From: a virus
Reading direction: 5' to 3' (one strand)
IMG/VR virus record: IMGVR_UViG_3300028044_000003
Location: 47,531-111,530 of that record
Length of the DNA stretch: 64,000 bases
Shown: piece after piece, positions 55,049 through 64,000 of the stretch
Position numbering within the stretch: position 1 is the stretch's first letter
Layout: each line of letters opens with the position of its first letter
Program-made: the position numbers and the translations under genes
Notes under the pieces: generated by a model
Seen by the model: only the letters and a program-made list of their open reading frames with translations
The model's database searches: none
Told to the model about the DNA's origin: nothing

Positions 55049-56740
55049 TTAATCTAGATATTCTACTGTATAACCGCCTCTTCTATACTGTTCAATTTGT
55101 TCATCTGTAAGATACATATCTTTACCCCTACTACCACCAAATTTAGCCATTGCTGTATTATCAAAATTATCAGCACTAACTGGTACAGGAGGTTTTTCCA
55201 ACTCGTCAAAAGGTGTTGATACTTTCATCCAGCTAGGAAACGTTTGAGGTTTATCTACATCATTAGTTTTACTATTACCGCCCGAATAAGATCCTGGAGT
55301 CCATTTTACTTTTGCTCTAAACCTACCCACATCAGGAGAAGCTACATAACTCTGACCTTTACTATCAGTATAAGTAGCTCCTTTATATCCTTCAGCTAAA
55401 TCTTTTAAAAATCTATTCCAGTTATATCTACCTAATCCGGAACCAGCACCAGATCTTCCAGAACCTTCTCCTGATTCTCTTGGAAAATTATCTTTGTATC
55501 TATACTCATAAGGAGAGTAATAAGGGTTTGCATTCATCATTTGCCACGACCCTGGTTTATTACCTGATAGATCACGATTACTTCCAGGAACAAAACCGTA
55601 CCCAGGATACTTATCATAAAACCCTTGAAGACTTTTTAAAAGATCTCCATACCCTGTCATTATAGACTGAAGACTAGCTAATTGTTCGTTTTGAGAATTA
55701 GGTTGTGTAGAAGACTTACCTCCATCAGCACCAGGTTGTCCTAACACTTGACTATTACCAGTACCTTGCATGATTTGTAAACCTCTACGACCCATCAACA
55801 TTTGATTAGCTTCTTCTTCAGCTTGTTCTTCATACGCTCCCATACTATTACCCTGTATAGCTGATAATAGTTCTTTCATTTTATTATCAGTAAAAGTCTC
55901 AGTAGTATTAGCCGGTTGATTTTGAGTTCTTCCTTTTTGTTTAGCCCCACCTTCTTGATAAAAAGCTGGTGTTCCTTTTATAGGTTCAGTGTTATACATG
56001 TCGTTTATAACACCCTGGAAAGGAAAAGCTGGAGGAAGGTAACCACCCATTTTAGCGTACATCTCTTCCGGTGACATATCATTATCATCTTCTTCTTCAT
56101 ATTCTTCTCCATCGTACTCTTCTTCAGAACCTTGTTGTTGTTGAGCCATTGCTTGTTCTACTACAGTAGCTATTTGTTCAACGAAAGCTTGTTGTTCTTG
56201 AGGGTTTTGTAAACTCTGTAGTTGTTCGATAATAACTTGCGGATCTTCTCCGGTTATTTGAGAATACATTTGTATTAACTGCATTAGTTGTTCTTCCTGG
56301 GCACCACCTTCTTGTTTTTTCCATCTAGAAGCGTTTTTAGCAAAGTTAGCTTGTCTACGAGTAGAAGCTGAAAACTTACCTTCTTTAGCTTTGAGTACTT
56401 TATTAGCAAAACCTTGTACACTCATACCGGCCCGTTTAGCTTTAGCGGTAAACTTACCTTTATTAGCCGGGTTAATATTTATACCACCTTTTCTAAAATC
56501 ACCTATAGGTTCTACAAAAACATCTTCGTTTGGATCTATAAACTCTTCACCGTACATACCTCCACCCATTTCCATATTAGATTTTATCTTTCTCTGAACA
56601 TAATTTGGAAGAGCTTGAAACCCTGGATTATTAATACCTCCTTGTTTAAAGGATTGTGGTGTAGGATAATCTTTATAAAATAAATCTACACTACCTCCGT
56701 ATTGGGTATCTATAAAATCTAGTATTTGCTGTTTATTCAT
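55049..56740 (-). CDS. Virion protein with Gly-Gly tags and an acidic region (563 aa)
   Basis: The N-terminal part includes FRKGGININPANKGKFTAK and then a STRRQANFAKNASRWKK segment, typical of structural proteins of Bacteroidota phages. A Gln-rich helical region and an acidic block (EEEYDGEEYEEEDDND) follow, then PAFYQEGGAKQKG, a Gln/Gly-rich low-complexity region and a C-terminal GGYTVEYLD. The product is probably a cargo or head-tail protein. No enzyme motif is seen. It lies in the run of cargo-like genes. Confidence 0.6.
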   Translation of the reverse strand: MNKQQILDFIDTQYGGSVDLFYKDYPTPQSFKQGGINNPGFQALPNYVQRKIKSNMEMGGGMYGEEFIDPNEDVFVEPIGDFRKGGININPANKGKFTAKAKRAGMSVQGFANKVLKAKEGKFSASTRRQANFAKNASRWKKQEGGAQEEQLMQLIQMYSQITGEDPQVIIEQLQSLQNPQEQQAFVEQIATVVEQAMAQQQQGSEEEYDGEEYEEEDDNDMSPEEMYAKMGGYLPPAFPFQGVINDMYNTEPIKGTPAFYQEGGAKQKGRTQNQPANTTETFTDNKMKELLSAIQGNSMGAYEEQAEEEANQMLMGRRGLQIMQGTGNSQVLGQPGADGGKSSTQPNSQNEQLASLQSIMTGYGDLLKSLQGFYDKYPGYGFVPGSNRDLSGNKPGSWQMMNANPYYSPYEYRYKDNFPRESGEGSGRSGAGSGLGRYNWNRFLKDLAEGYKGATYTDSKGQSYVASPDVGRFRAKVKWTPGSYSGGNSKTNDVDKPQTFPSWMKVSTPFDELEKPPVPVSADNFDNTAMAKFGGSRGKDMYLTDEQIEQYRRGGYTVEYLD

Positions 56741-56775
56741 AATTAAGATATTTATGTAAAATTAAGATAATCATT

Positions 56776-57219
56776 TTATTTCACGTTATCAAGCCAACCA
56801 CCTTTTTTTCCACCTTCTTGATATTTATCTAACCAACCACCTTTTGTGGGTTTATTATAATTTGTAAAATTAGTTAATTGATCAAGTTGTACCAAAGAAT
56901 TTTCATCTGCTTGATTCACACCATTCTTAGCTTTCTTAGGACGTTTTCCCTTTGGATATTCTGTAATATATTCAGCCCCTTCAAATTCATAGTCTTCTCC
57001 AGGGTACATCATTTGTTCTTCTCCTGTATCTGCTATTCCTAATACAGGATAGGGTACACCTTTCATTGTTATATCACCACCCGGGACTCTTGTTACCATG
57101 CCAGGGTATTCCAACTGACCGTCAGGATCGTATATAATATCTTTACCAAAAGGATCTGTTTTCTTTGGAGGCGTACCTTTTGTATACTTAACTTTTAATT
57201 CTCTTTTATTCGAGCTCAT
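56776..57219 (-). CDS. Small virion-associated protein with GGWLD repeats (147 aa)
   Basis: The 147-residue product ends with two copies of a short motif, KGGWLDKYQEGG and KKGGWLDNVK. The first half is Pro/Gly-rich with little predicted structure. The C-terminal tags resemble those on the neighbouring cargo-type proteins, suggesting a shared packaging or docking signal. It overlaps the muzzle gene by 4 bases. The gap between it and the next gene holds TAATTTTACA (56755-56764, minus strand), one of the recurrent motif copies. Confidence 0.55.
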   Translation of the reverse strand: MSSNKRELKVKYTKGTPPKKTDPFGKDIIYDPDGQLEYPGMVTRVPGGDITMKGVPYPVLGIADTGEEQMMYPGEDYEFEGAEYITEYPKGKRPKKAKNGVNQADENSLVQLDQLTNFTNYNKPTKGGWLDKYQEGGKKGGWLDNVK

Positions 57220-60200
57220 CGTGGTGAGATTAGATTTTTAGAGTTATTAAATATTAACATCATCTTATAAGGGTTAGTACCACCCGGTGGTGGAGCTAGT
57301 CTTGTAAGTACTACGTTATTAGAGTAGTGTCTGAATTTTTTACGTTGTAAAGCGTTTTTACCAAAATTCGGATTACCAACAGATATATTAGCCGGGTTAA
57401 GCTGTCTTTGATAACCGTCCGGAGATGTTTGCCAAATAGCTCTTTCAGCAAAATTACCAGGAATACTTATATTAGGAAATTCACCACGGTCTAATGTAAT
57501 ATCCCAAAACTGATTTACGCGATAGTTATTTTCTTCTTTAGAAAATAGTACATCAATTATACCAGTAACAGAATTTAGAATAGGATAACGTAATAACTCT
57601 TGTAGATCGTTTTTAGGTTTAATATTTAATCTTAGTATACCTGAACATTGTTCAGAATTATAGACAACCATCTGATTAAAATTATAATCTAAATTATGAA
57701 ATCTATCAAAGCAATTTTCAGAATATTTATAACACTCTAATTGGTATTGAATACTTCTTAGAGTAGTTACTTGCTGAACACTGTTAAAATTAAGTTCTAC
57801 TTCGAAAGGATAATAAATACCGTAATAATTACAGTAATCATCACATCTATCATTATGTACCCAAATACCACCTTGGTTATTACGATTCTTAATAGTTAAG
57901 AAAGTATTCTTAGTGGATATTGATAAATCCGGGTGCCAGTCATGATAAGACATCCACTTATCCATTTTAGGATCGTAACTAAGTGTCCAAGAAGCATCGT
58001 CAAAATAAAATTTCCAACGATTATCTGGATCTCCTAAACTAAATCTTAAGTTATTTATAATAAATCGATTATCTCCTACATATATAACGTCTCTAGGTTC
58101 TACGCTTGATTTTAACGAATAATCTTTCTTACAGAAGTAGATTAGATTATTATCATTATCGTAAGTAATCTGACATCCAATACCTAAAACAGGATTATCT
58201 CTTAATTCAAAATCAGGGAATTGTTTTAAAAGCTGCGATGGTAAATAAGTAGATAACCACCACTTGATATCTTTCATAGAGAGTTCTTTGAGACCCTTTC
58301 CGATAGTGAATATTTTACCCTGGTCCTGACTCATCCAGTAAATACCGAAAGGAGTATTGATAACTCCAAGACGACTTTGACAAGATGCGTACTCAATCGA
58401 TCTCTCTGAGTTGTCTATGTTCTGTTGAGGTTGTGAAAACAAACCACCATCTCCAAGAGTAATCTTAACTCCTAGATCTGTTTGAAGTTGGTCAACACCT
58501 TGATACTTTACAGGACTTTCGTTTTCAAAAAAGAACATGGCCCCGTTCATATCAGTCTTTTTAATAGCAGTCGGTCTACTACGAAAATCTTTATAGTTAT
58601 TAACCAGGAACACTTTCCAGTTATCTCGTGTGAGTTCTAACTGTTGAGGTAATGAATATAATATTCTATTAGGACGATAGGTGTAACAAAACTCGGCCAC
58701 TTGAGGGTCGTAGTTACGAGGTTGTAGTAAAGACCATGATATAAAGTTACTGTACATTTTGATATGACTAAGAGAGTAGTCATACTTCATAAAATTACCA
58801 GACTTGATTATATCAACATCAAACAAAGCCTTTACATCAGTGTATCTTTTAGGATCATAGTGTCTTCTTTCAGGACGATCTTCCCAATCTCTAAGATCAA
58901 TGTTTATTTCAGACTCAACATAAAAGTCTCTGATACCTGAGTTAAATAAATAAAACCAGGCGTATTTTACGGCTAAATTAAATTTTCCAGGAGATAATGA
59001 AAAAATACCAGAACAAAACTGACCGTCTAAATTATAATAATTTTTGGGTGTAGTAATACCTCCACCAGTAATTAAATTTGCAGGAGATAAGCTTTGAATA
59101 AAATCACTTGTTTCAAATTTTTCACTATTTAACCAAAATCTTGGATATAATTTTAACATTCTTCTTGTAGAATAATCATATTCAAAACCGTCTGGTTGTT
59201 TATTTAACCAATCAAAGAAATAAAAAAAAGTATTTTTTTCAGTGTATCTTCCAATATAAGTATCACCATTAAACAATGGACCGCTATTAAGTACAGGTTG
59301 ATTTGTAATAGGTTGATTTATTATCCTTGTACACGAACTAACAGGAATTTGTCTTACTCTATCTAGTTGACCATATTGATTTTGCAACCTTTGTTTAAGA
59401 GCTGTATAATAAACATAACTATTACTATTAAAACTTTCTTTATCAGGATTAACTAAACGACTTCCAAAAACAAAATTTATATCATATAGTGAAGGTACTT
59501 CAGAAGCTAGTATTCTAGTTCGTTCTGATCCACTATTAGGATAAGGTAATTGAGGTTCGGTAGTAGGAGGAGGATTTAATTGTTGAGGGTTTGGTGTTGC
59601 GTCAATTTTTAAAGCAACAGTTCTACTTCTATAAAGATTATTAATCAAACCATTATCAAAGTTTGTTATATTATTATCTAAGTATGTTCCGTCAGCTATT
59701 GAATTACGATATAACTTAGTAGCACCTGTAAAATTTACAAAACTATTATACTCACAGTGAGAATCGTATTGTAAAGCAAACTCTCTAAATCTTAAAAACG
59801 ATCTTATTAGTTGTAAAGCACTATCTGTACCAATAGACCAATAATAAAGCATGGTTGGCGCAAGTGCGGCAAATAATCCTAAACGTGAAGTTTCACCGTC
59901 TTCAGTTTGTATTATAGGCGAACTATAACCTACACCAGGAGTATTTGCAAGAGCTGTTATACCTGTATTAGTAGCAGCCGTAATAACAGCAGAAGTTCCT
60001 GGCGCAACCATGTCTAATAAATACTGACCGGTTGTTAAAAAAACATTATTTAATATATTTAAAGCAGTATTTGTACCTAACATAGCTGCTCTTGCGGGTG
60101 CCATTAAAACTTCTGTTGTAGGTGGTACTGCAAAAGCTAAACCGGTAATATGGTTTTGAGGAGTTGAAACTCTTCTACCACCACTAGCTTTTAATGATGC

Positions 60201-62360
60201 TATACCTAAACCTGTAATAAGAGATAAAAAAAATGTACGGTTAGATATTAATTTAAGTTTAGGATGATCTTTTACTTTTTCAAATCTACCGTCTACATTG
60301 CCGTGTAATTCACCGTATACTTTTAATTCTTTAGCAGAAAGAAACGGATTATTAAACATTGTTTCGGGAGAATGGAAAGTAAGATGTCTTTGACTAAAAG
60401 GTACTGGGTTTTGTAGTTCATTATCGCTTGGTGTACCAAATAAAGGACAATTAAAAGTAGGTTTATTTATACTTAAGAATTTATCTTTATTAATATCATT
60501 GTAGGGGTAATTAGCATAATATCCAATTTTATTCTGATCTATCGCATATTGACCCATGTTATTTACTACACCCTTGGCTATAATAGTTCTATTAGCGTTT
60601 CTATCACCTCGTAATATTTCGTAACCTATTATTCCAGGGATAACAGCTCCATTATTATCCACCGGCGGGTAGATATTACCAAACTCTACACCGAGTATTC
60701 TTATAACTTGTCTTTTAAAAAGAGGATTATTTTGATCTAGTATAAGACTTTCACCAAAATGATTAAGTCTACCTAAAGGTTCTACGGTCTGGTCAGGAAA
60801 CTTATGAAGTCTTATATTTTTACCACATAGATCATAATTATTACCCACAGGAATATTTACATAAGGAGGGTTTAACCCTGGTTCTGCGTTCCATATTTCT
60901 GGTTGGTTATCAGGATATATTTCTGATGATTCAGAATAACCCATCCATCCTCTATTGATAATAAAACCACCATCATCAGTTGGTTCGTTTACACCTGGTA
61001 ATATTACTTCTGCAGTATTTTCAGCTATCCACCTTGCGTTATCATTAACATCTGTTCCATCAACTAACGGTCTATAATAAGTTGTAGGGCCTGTATCTAA
61101 TGTTCCCCTAGAAGGTCTTCCAGGAATAACATAAGAGTTAGTTTTTTCTCCAGTGTTGTACACCCAACGTATAAAAAATACGTAAGTTTCATCTCTAAGA
61201 TAACCGGTCTTATTACCACCGTTTCTATAATAATCAACCGGATACTCTGTAAGAACCCATTTAGTTTCTATAAGATTAGCTCTAGGTTGGTAGTTAAAAT
61301 TTAGTCTCGATGTTGGTCCTACTCTTAATAAGTAATTACCCATGTCGGCCATCAAATCAGATCTCTCATAAGATGGGTTAACTAAAGGTATCAATCCTAT
61401 ATCTACCGAAGGTAAGCTAGCTTCAATAATATCTATGACTATTTCACTGGTTCTTGTAGAGTATACACCAAACTTTTTAGCTACAGTATTTTGATTTATA
61501 ATACTAACAACGACTAGTTCAAACTCATCAAAGTTTTCTGAGTCAATATCGCTAAAAGTAATAGTCAATGATCCGGCAACGTTATTATGTTCAAACAACG
61601 GCTGTACGTTAGATGGTATAAAATAATCTGTAACCTTTTGACCGTCAATAAGATAAGCTGTGGTTACAAAATAAGAACCATTTAATAAAACACCTGCGTT
61701 ATCTCCTTTCTCTATACGAGCACATATTGGGGTAAGTAATTTAGCTAATCGTATTTTTTCACAATCTAGTACGTTTGTGTCTATACAAGTATTACAATTA
61801 TTAGTTAACGTACAATCTTGTTCCCAGGCAACACCTGGCCATACTTGAAATGGTTGACTAGGATTACCAGTAGCATATTGATTATTACCTAAATAATTAC
61901 CTTCCGGCCAGGTTTGAGGATTTCCTATATCAAGAACTCTATCTGGATTTAAACCATCAGAAAAATATATTCTCCAAGAACATGTACTAGTTTCTCTGGA
62001 AGCTCCTGATATCAGATTAGTTTGATTAAATCCCAAACAATTATCATTTACTATGGTCCTATATCTACAAGTGTCTTTTTCGAAAAGTCCTATTTCAGAT
62101 CTTTGATTATTTGTAGAAAATACTACCCACTTATCCTGGAAAAGATGTATGGTTCCGATTATATTATACGGAGCGTTTACACAAAATCTATTCGAAGGCT
62201 CGTTACCGATTTGTCCAAGATCTCCTGTAGAACTATTATTAATAGCGTTTCTAGCTCTGGTCCAAGAATTATCTTTAAGGTGATAATTACTTATATCATT
62301 AACTAAACCGCTATCGGTTCTTCTAGTAATTGATGATGATGTTTGATTTGACTTAGCCAT
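57216..62360 (-). CDS. Tail muzzle / P22 gp10-like stabilisation protein (1714 aa)
   Basis: The N-terminal region (SSSITRRTDSGLVNDISNY, then NSWTRARNAINNS and IIGTIHLFQDKWVVFS) is typical of the large beta-propeller-like tail protein of crAss-like phages, a P22 gp10-type needle/hub homologue that closes the tail end. The product is rich in beta strands, has several Cys in the first 200 residues, and carries a hydrophobic insertion near residues 740-830. Length is in the range of crAss muzzle proteins. The gene begins on the last base of the small ORF upstream and overlaps the downstream gene by 4 bases. Confidence 0.8.
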   Translation of the reverse strand: MAKSNQTSSSITRRTDSGLVNDISNYHLKDNSWTRARNAINNSSTGDLGQIGNEPSNRFCVNAPYNIIGTIHLFQDKWVVFSTNNQRSEIGLFEKDTCRYRTIVNDNCLGFNQTNLISGASRETSTCSWRIYFSDGLNPDRVLDIGNPQTWPEGNYLGNNQYATGNPSQPFQVWPGVAWEQDCTLTNNCNTCIDTNVLDCEKIRLAKLLTPICARIEKGDNAGVLLNGSYFVTTAYLIDGQKVTDYFIPSNVQPLFEHNNVAGSLTITFSDIDSENFDEFELVVVSIINQNTVAKKFGVYSTRTSEIVIDIIEASLPSVDIGLIPLVNPSYERSDLMADMGNYLLRVGPTSRLNFNYQPRANLIETKWVLTEYPVDYYRNGGNKTGYLRDETYVFFIRWVYNTGEKTNSYVIPGRPSRGTLDTGPTTYYRPLVDGTDVNDNARWIAENTAEVILPGVNEPTDDGGFIINRGWMGYSESSEIYPDNQPEIWNAEPGLNPPYVNIPVGNNYDLCGKNIRLHKFPDQTVEPLGRLNHFGESLILDQNNPLFKRQVIRILGVEFGNIYPPVDNNGAVIPGIIGYEILRGDRNANRTIIAKGVVNNMGQYAIDQNKIGYYANYPYNDINKDKFLSINKPTFNCPLFGTPSDNELQNPVPFSQRHLTFHSPETMFNNPFLSAKELKVYGELHGNVDGRFEKVKDHPKLKLISNRTFFLSLITGLGIASLKASGGRRVSTPQNHITGLAFAVPPTTEVLMAPARAAMLGTNTALNILNNVFLTTGQYLLDMVAPGTSAVITAATNTGITALANTPGVGYSSPIIQTEDGETSRLGLFAALAPTMLYYWSIGTDSALQLIRSFLRFREFALQYDSHCEYNSFVNFTGATKLYRNSIADGTYLDNNITNFDNGLINNLYRSRTVALKIDATPNPQQLNPPPTTEPQLPYPNSGSERTRILASEVPSLYDINFVFGSRLVNPDKESFNSNSYVYYTALKQRLQNQYGQLDRVRQIPVSSCTRIINQPITNQPVLNSGPLFNGDTYIGRYTEKNTFFYFFDWLNKQPDGFEYDYSTRRMLKLYPRFWLNSEKFETSDFIQSLSPANLITGGGITTPKNYYNLDGQFCSGIFSLSPGKFNLAVKYAWFYLFNSGIRDFYVESEINIDLRDWEDRPERRHYDPKRYTDVKALFDVDIIKSGNFMKYDYSLSHIKMYSNFISWSLLQPRNYDPQVAEFCYTYRPNRILYSLPQQLELTRDNWKVFLVNNYKDFRSRPTAIKKTDMNGAMFFFENESPVKYQGVDQLQTDLGVKITLGDGGLFSQPQQNIDNSERSIEYASCQSRLGVINTPFGIYWMSQDQGKIFTIGKGLKELSMKDIKWWLSTYLPSQLLKQFPDFELRDNPVLGIGCQITYDNDNNLIYFCKKDYSLKSSVEPRDVIYVGDNRFIINNLRFSLGDPDNRWKFYFDDASWTLSYDPKMDKWMSYHDWHPDLSISTKNTFLTIKNRNNQGGIWVHNDRCDDYCNYYGIYYPFEVELNFNSVQQVTTLRSIQYQLECYKYSENCFDRFHNLDYNFNQMVVYNSEQCSGILRLNIKPKNDLQELLRYPILNSVTGIIDVLFSKEENNYRVNQFWDITLDRGEFPNISIPGNFAERAIWQTSPDGYQRQLNPANISVGNPNFGKNALQRKKFRHYSNNVVLTRLAPPPGGTNPYKMMLIFNNSKNLISPR

Positions 62361-62482
62361 TATCCTTGTCCTCTGTATTTTGAAACTTTTTTATCTCGAG
62401 GGCCTCTAAACTTGTTAGGTTTTCCCCCTTTACGTTTTCCAAAAGATGTCTTGTTAGATGCGGTTGATGTAGTTTTTTTCAT
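62360..62482 (-). CDS. Tiny basic protein (40 aa) between ring and muzzle genes
   Basis: An ATG at 62482 opens a 40-codon frame that ends with TAA at 62360-62362, sharing its last base with the muzzle start codon. It overlaps the ring-protein gene by 29 bases in another frame. The product is Lys/Arg/Gly-rich (SFGKRKGGKPNKFRGPRDKK, then a KYRGQG tail) and contains the KGG tag seen in neighbouring virion proteins. Without it, the 93-base interval between the ring and muzzle genes would be unexplained. It could be a small virion or nucleic-acid-binding protein. Confidence 0.6.
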   Translation of the reverse strand: MKKTTSTASNKTSFGKRKGGKPNKFRGPRDKKVSKYRGQG

Positions 62483-63380
62483 ATATCGTGTTATAACTTC
62501 TAAACATATCGTAATATTTATGATACTGAGCTTTGCGATTCTTTTCCCAAACCTGTTTAAGTTCTGAGAAGTTCGGAGTATTAACCAAACTCAAAGCCTG
62601 GTTACGGGCCGCGCGAAGTCTCTGTTCGATAATTTGTATCTGAGCGTTGCTTATGTTTTCACCGTTTAAAATCAAATTCTCAATTAGTCTTTGTTTTAAA
62701 GCGTATTCGTAATACTCGTTTAGTAAATCATGATCCGGAACAAGTAACTCTCCTTGTTCATTCTCTAAGTTACCTTGATAGTTTATATAAACATTCGCAC
62801 AATCTACATTTAGATATAAGAAGTTATCTTTAATCCAAGCAGTATATGGGCTACGAACATGTATCCCGGGACAATCGCAATCAATACCTTGAGAGTTATT
62901 CAAAAATCTAACAGGTACTGATAATCTATAAACAATTCTTTCTGTATTGATAGTTTGTATTATATCGTAAGTATCACCTTTACAATCAATTTTTACACAC
63001 GGTTTTACAGATTGGTCTGTATCGCAAGCGCCCTCCCAGTCAGGGAACGGTGTATACACTTCATACCCTGGATCTGAAGGTGATACATTTTCAACGTGTG
63101 TACCTTGAGGTACCGGACGGTGTATTATTCTTTCACCACACATAAAAGCATGATTAATAGTATAAAAGTCGTCAGGTAATTTTATCTTACCTTTTTCTAC
63201 ATTTAGTACTTTTTCTTTGGTCATATTAATTCTCAGACCCAAATCGTAATTAACTTTCTTAGCTACTTTGATTAAGTTCTGCGGATCGATAGAATCAGCC
63301 ATAGCTAAGTTTCTCATATCTGAAATAGTTTCGCTTAGTAACTGATCAAAGGTTCTATATCTTAGTGTGTAATTATACAT
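62454..63380 (-). CDS. Ring/neck virion protein next to the muzzle (308 aa)
   Basis: The product begins with an N-terminal helical region (FDQLLSETISDM) and a conserved-looking core (LPDDFYTINHAFMCGERI) followed by a Cys-containing beta part and C-terminal helices. Its place immediately before the muzzle gene matches the ring protein of crAss-like virions, P22 gp4-like in position. It overlaps the gene on its upstream side by one to three bases (TAATG). Function in the portal-tail barrel is inferred from synteny. Confidence 0.65.
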   Translation of the reverse strand: MYNYTLRYRTFDQLLSETISDMRNLAMADSIDPQNLIKVAKKVNYDLGLRINMTKEKVLNVEKGKIKLPDDFYTINHAFMCGERIIHRPVPQGTHVENVSPSDPGYEVYTPFPDWEGACDTDQSVKPCVKIDCKGDTYDIIQTINTERIVYRLSVPVRFLNNSQGIDCDCPGIHVRSPYTAWIKDNFLYLNVDCANVYINYQGNLENEQGELLVPDHDLLNEYYEYALKQRLIENLILNGENISNAQIQIIEQRLRAARNQALSLVNTPNFSELKQVWEKNRKAQYHKYYDMFRSYNTIYEKNYINRI

Positions 63381-64000
63381 TATCTAGCAGGGTTTATTTT
63401 ATCATCGTTATTATCCGAAGGTACTTTATACATTGTAGATAATTCTTGAATAACCATATTATCTATTTCAGCAAATAAATATTCAGGAGTAGTTATTTCA
63501 CTTTCCTGAACTGGGTTACAAGCACACTCTTCATTGTTACATTGATAGTTAGAAATATCTTCTTCCCATAATGCGCTTATTTTAATTCCTTCCCATAATA
63601 AGTTAGGAAAATACATATATTCATTAATTACCCAAAAGTAGTTACTCTTATTAAATCTAAAGTTTGTACTCTTACTCATAGCAGAGTAAATCCTCGGATG
63701 AGTTTGTACTAGAAGTGTCGAACCATCGATTGAGGCAACATAACTAATAGTGTGACCAGAACCGTTATTAAAAATTTTAGGTAGTTTATTTTTAGTTCGT
63801 ACAATCTTACAAGATGTTCTTACATCAGTACAGCAAGCTTCTAGAAGACTTACTTCTGTTAATTCTAAACATGGGATCTCTGTAAAAAGGTCATCGTTAA
63901 CAAATAACTTACCTTCTTTTTCTAACTTCTTAAGAGCAAGTTTTGAGTATTTACTTATAACACTGTAAATAACTCTATCTGTAACAAAAGTATCTTCTTT
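63380..64000 (-). CDS. 3' part of a larger virion (ring/tail) protein, truncated by window end
   Basis: The frame is open from position 64000 down to a TAA at 63380-63382, so the true start lies beyond the window. The visible 206 residues include YMYFPNLLWEGIKISALWE and a Cys-rich loop (CNNEECAC), with the C-terminus DDKINPAR. An ATG at 63679 could mark a shorter 99-residue ORF, but the in-frame sequence upstream is coding-like without stops, so I treat it as internal. The gene is probably another ring or tail barrel protein. Confidence 0.75.
   Translation of the reverse strand, partial: KEDTFVTDRVIYSVISKYSKLALKKLEKEGKLFVNDDLFTEIPCLELTEVSLLEACCTDVRTSCKIVRTKNKLPKIFNNGSGHTISYVASIDGSTLLVQTHPRIYSAMSKSTNFRFNKSNYFWVINEYMYFPNLLWEGIKISALWEEDISNYQCNNEECACNPVQESEITTPEYLFAEIDNMVIQELSTMYKVPSDNNDDKINPAR

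Noticed and set aside
63380-63679. Separate 99-residue gene
   Set aside because: The same frame stays open without a stop to the end of the window, so the ATG at 63679 is probably internal to a longer gene.
1-64000. Stop-codon reassignment as in some crAss-like phages
   Set aside because: TAA, TAG and TGA all terminate real genes at tight junctions, and the largest frames (3093 and 4289 codons) are open under the standard code.
1-64000. CRISPR arrays, insertion sequences or integrase/attachment sites
   Set aside because: No regularly spaced repeats, transposase or integrase motifs were found.

Overview
The window reads as the central part of the genome of a crAss-like bacteriophage (order Crassvirales), whose host is probably a Bacteroidota bacterium. 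The evidence is an AT-rich sequence, tightly packed genes with ATGA or TAATG overlaps, no Shine-Dalgarno-dependent starts, and a rightward replication module facing a leftward virion/transcription module. The leftward module carries a P22 gp10-like 'muzzle' protein, several crAss-type cargo/structural proteins, and a giant RNA polymerase with the crAss-type DFDVD catalytic loop. TAA, TAG and TGA all end real genes and giant frames stay open, so the standard code applies and I see no stop-codon reassignment.

Positions 1-21625 (mostly +) are the replication, recombination and nucleotide-metabolism region. It holds an SF2 helicase, a uracil-DNA glycosylase, a DnaB-type helicase, a Sak4-like RecA-fold ATPase with a putative SSB, a TOPRIM primase, a dUTPase, a RuvC-like resolvase, a VWA-metallopeptidase plus MoxR AAA+ pair, a RecB/Cas4-like nuclease, a family B DNA polymerase, a DUF932-like protein and a cyclic-phosphate-processing receiver-like protein, with many small unknown genes between them. 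Two small leftward islands interrupt it: a 101-residue unknown, and an overlapping pair of membrane proteins that could be a lysis (spanin-like) pair. Hairpin terminators lie at about 9658, 15210 and 21634.

Positions 2815-3341 carry no gene. They hold a highly structured, comparatively GC-rich RNA region: a 15-bp long-range helix, several strong hairpins, a hairpin element present twice, and two tRNA-like elements with good acceptor/T arms but degenerate anticodon and D regions. This is the clearest sequence-level oddity in the window.

Positions 21674-64000 (all -) are transcribed toward the left. From upstream to downstream the order is: a partial virion protein, a ring/neck protein, a tiny 40-residue basic ORF (new here), the 1714-residue muzzle, small and mid-sized cargo-like proteins sharing a Gly-Gly motif, a 960- and a 1552-residue virion protein, a 4289-residue RNA polymerase fused to zincin, P-loop, AlkB-like and NADAR-like domains, and a 3093-residue polyvalent protein with two nucleotidyltransferase-like modules, an ART-like domain, a zincin motif and a LysM. 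The likely picture is that the giant proteins enter the cell with the DNA, transcribe the early region and disarm host defences, after which the + strand genes replicate the genome. That overall picture is inference from known crAss-like phages. Domain calls are motif-based by eye; no database search was run.
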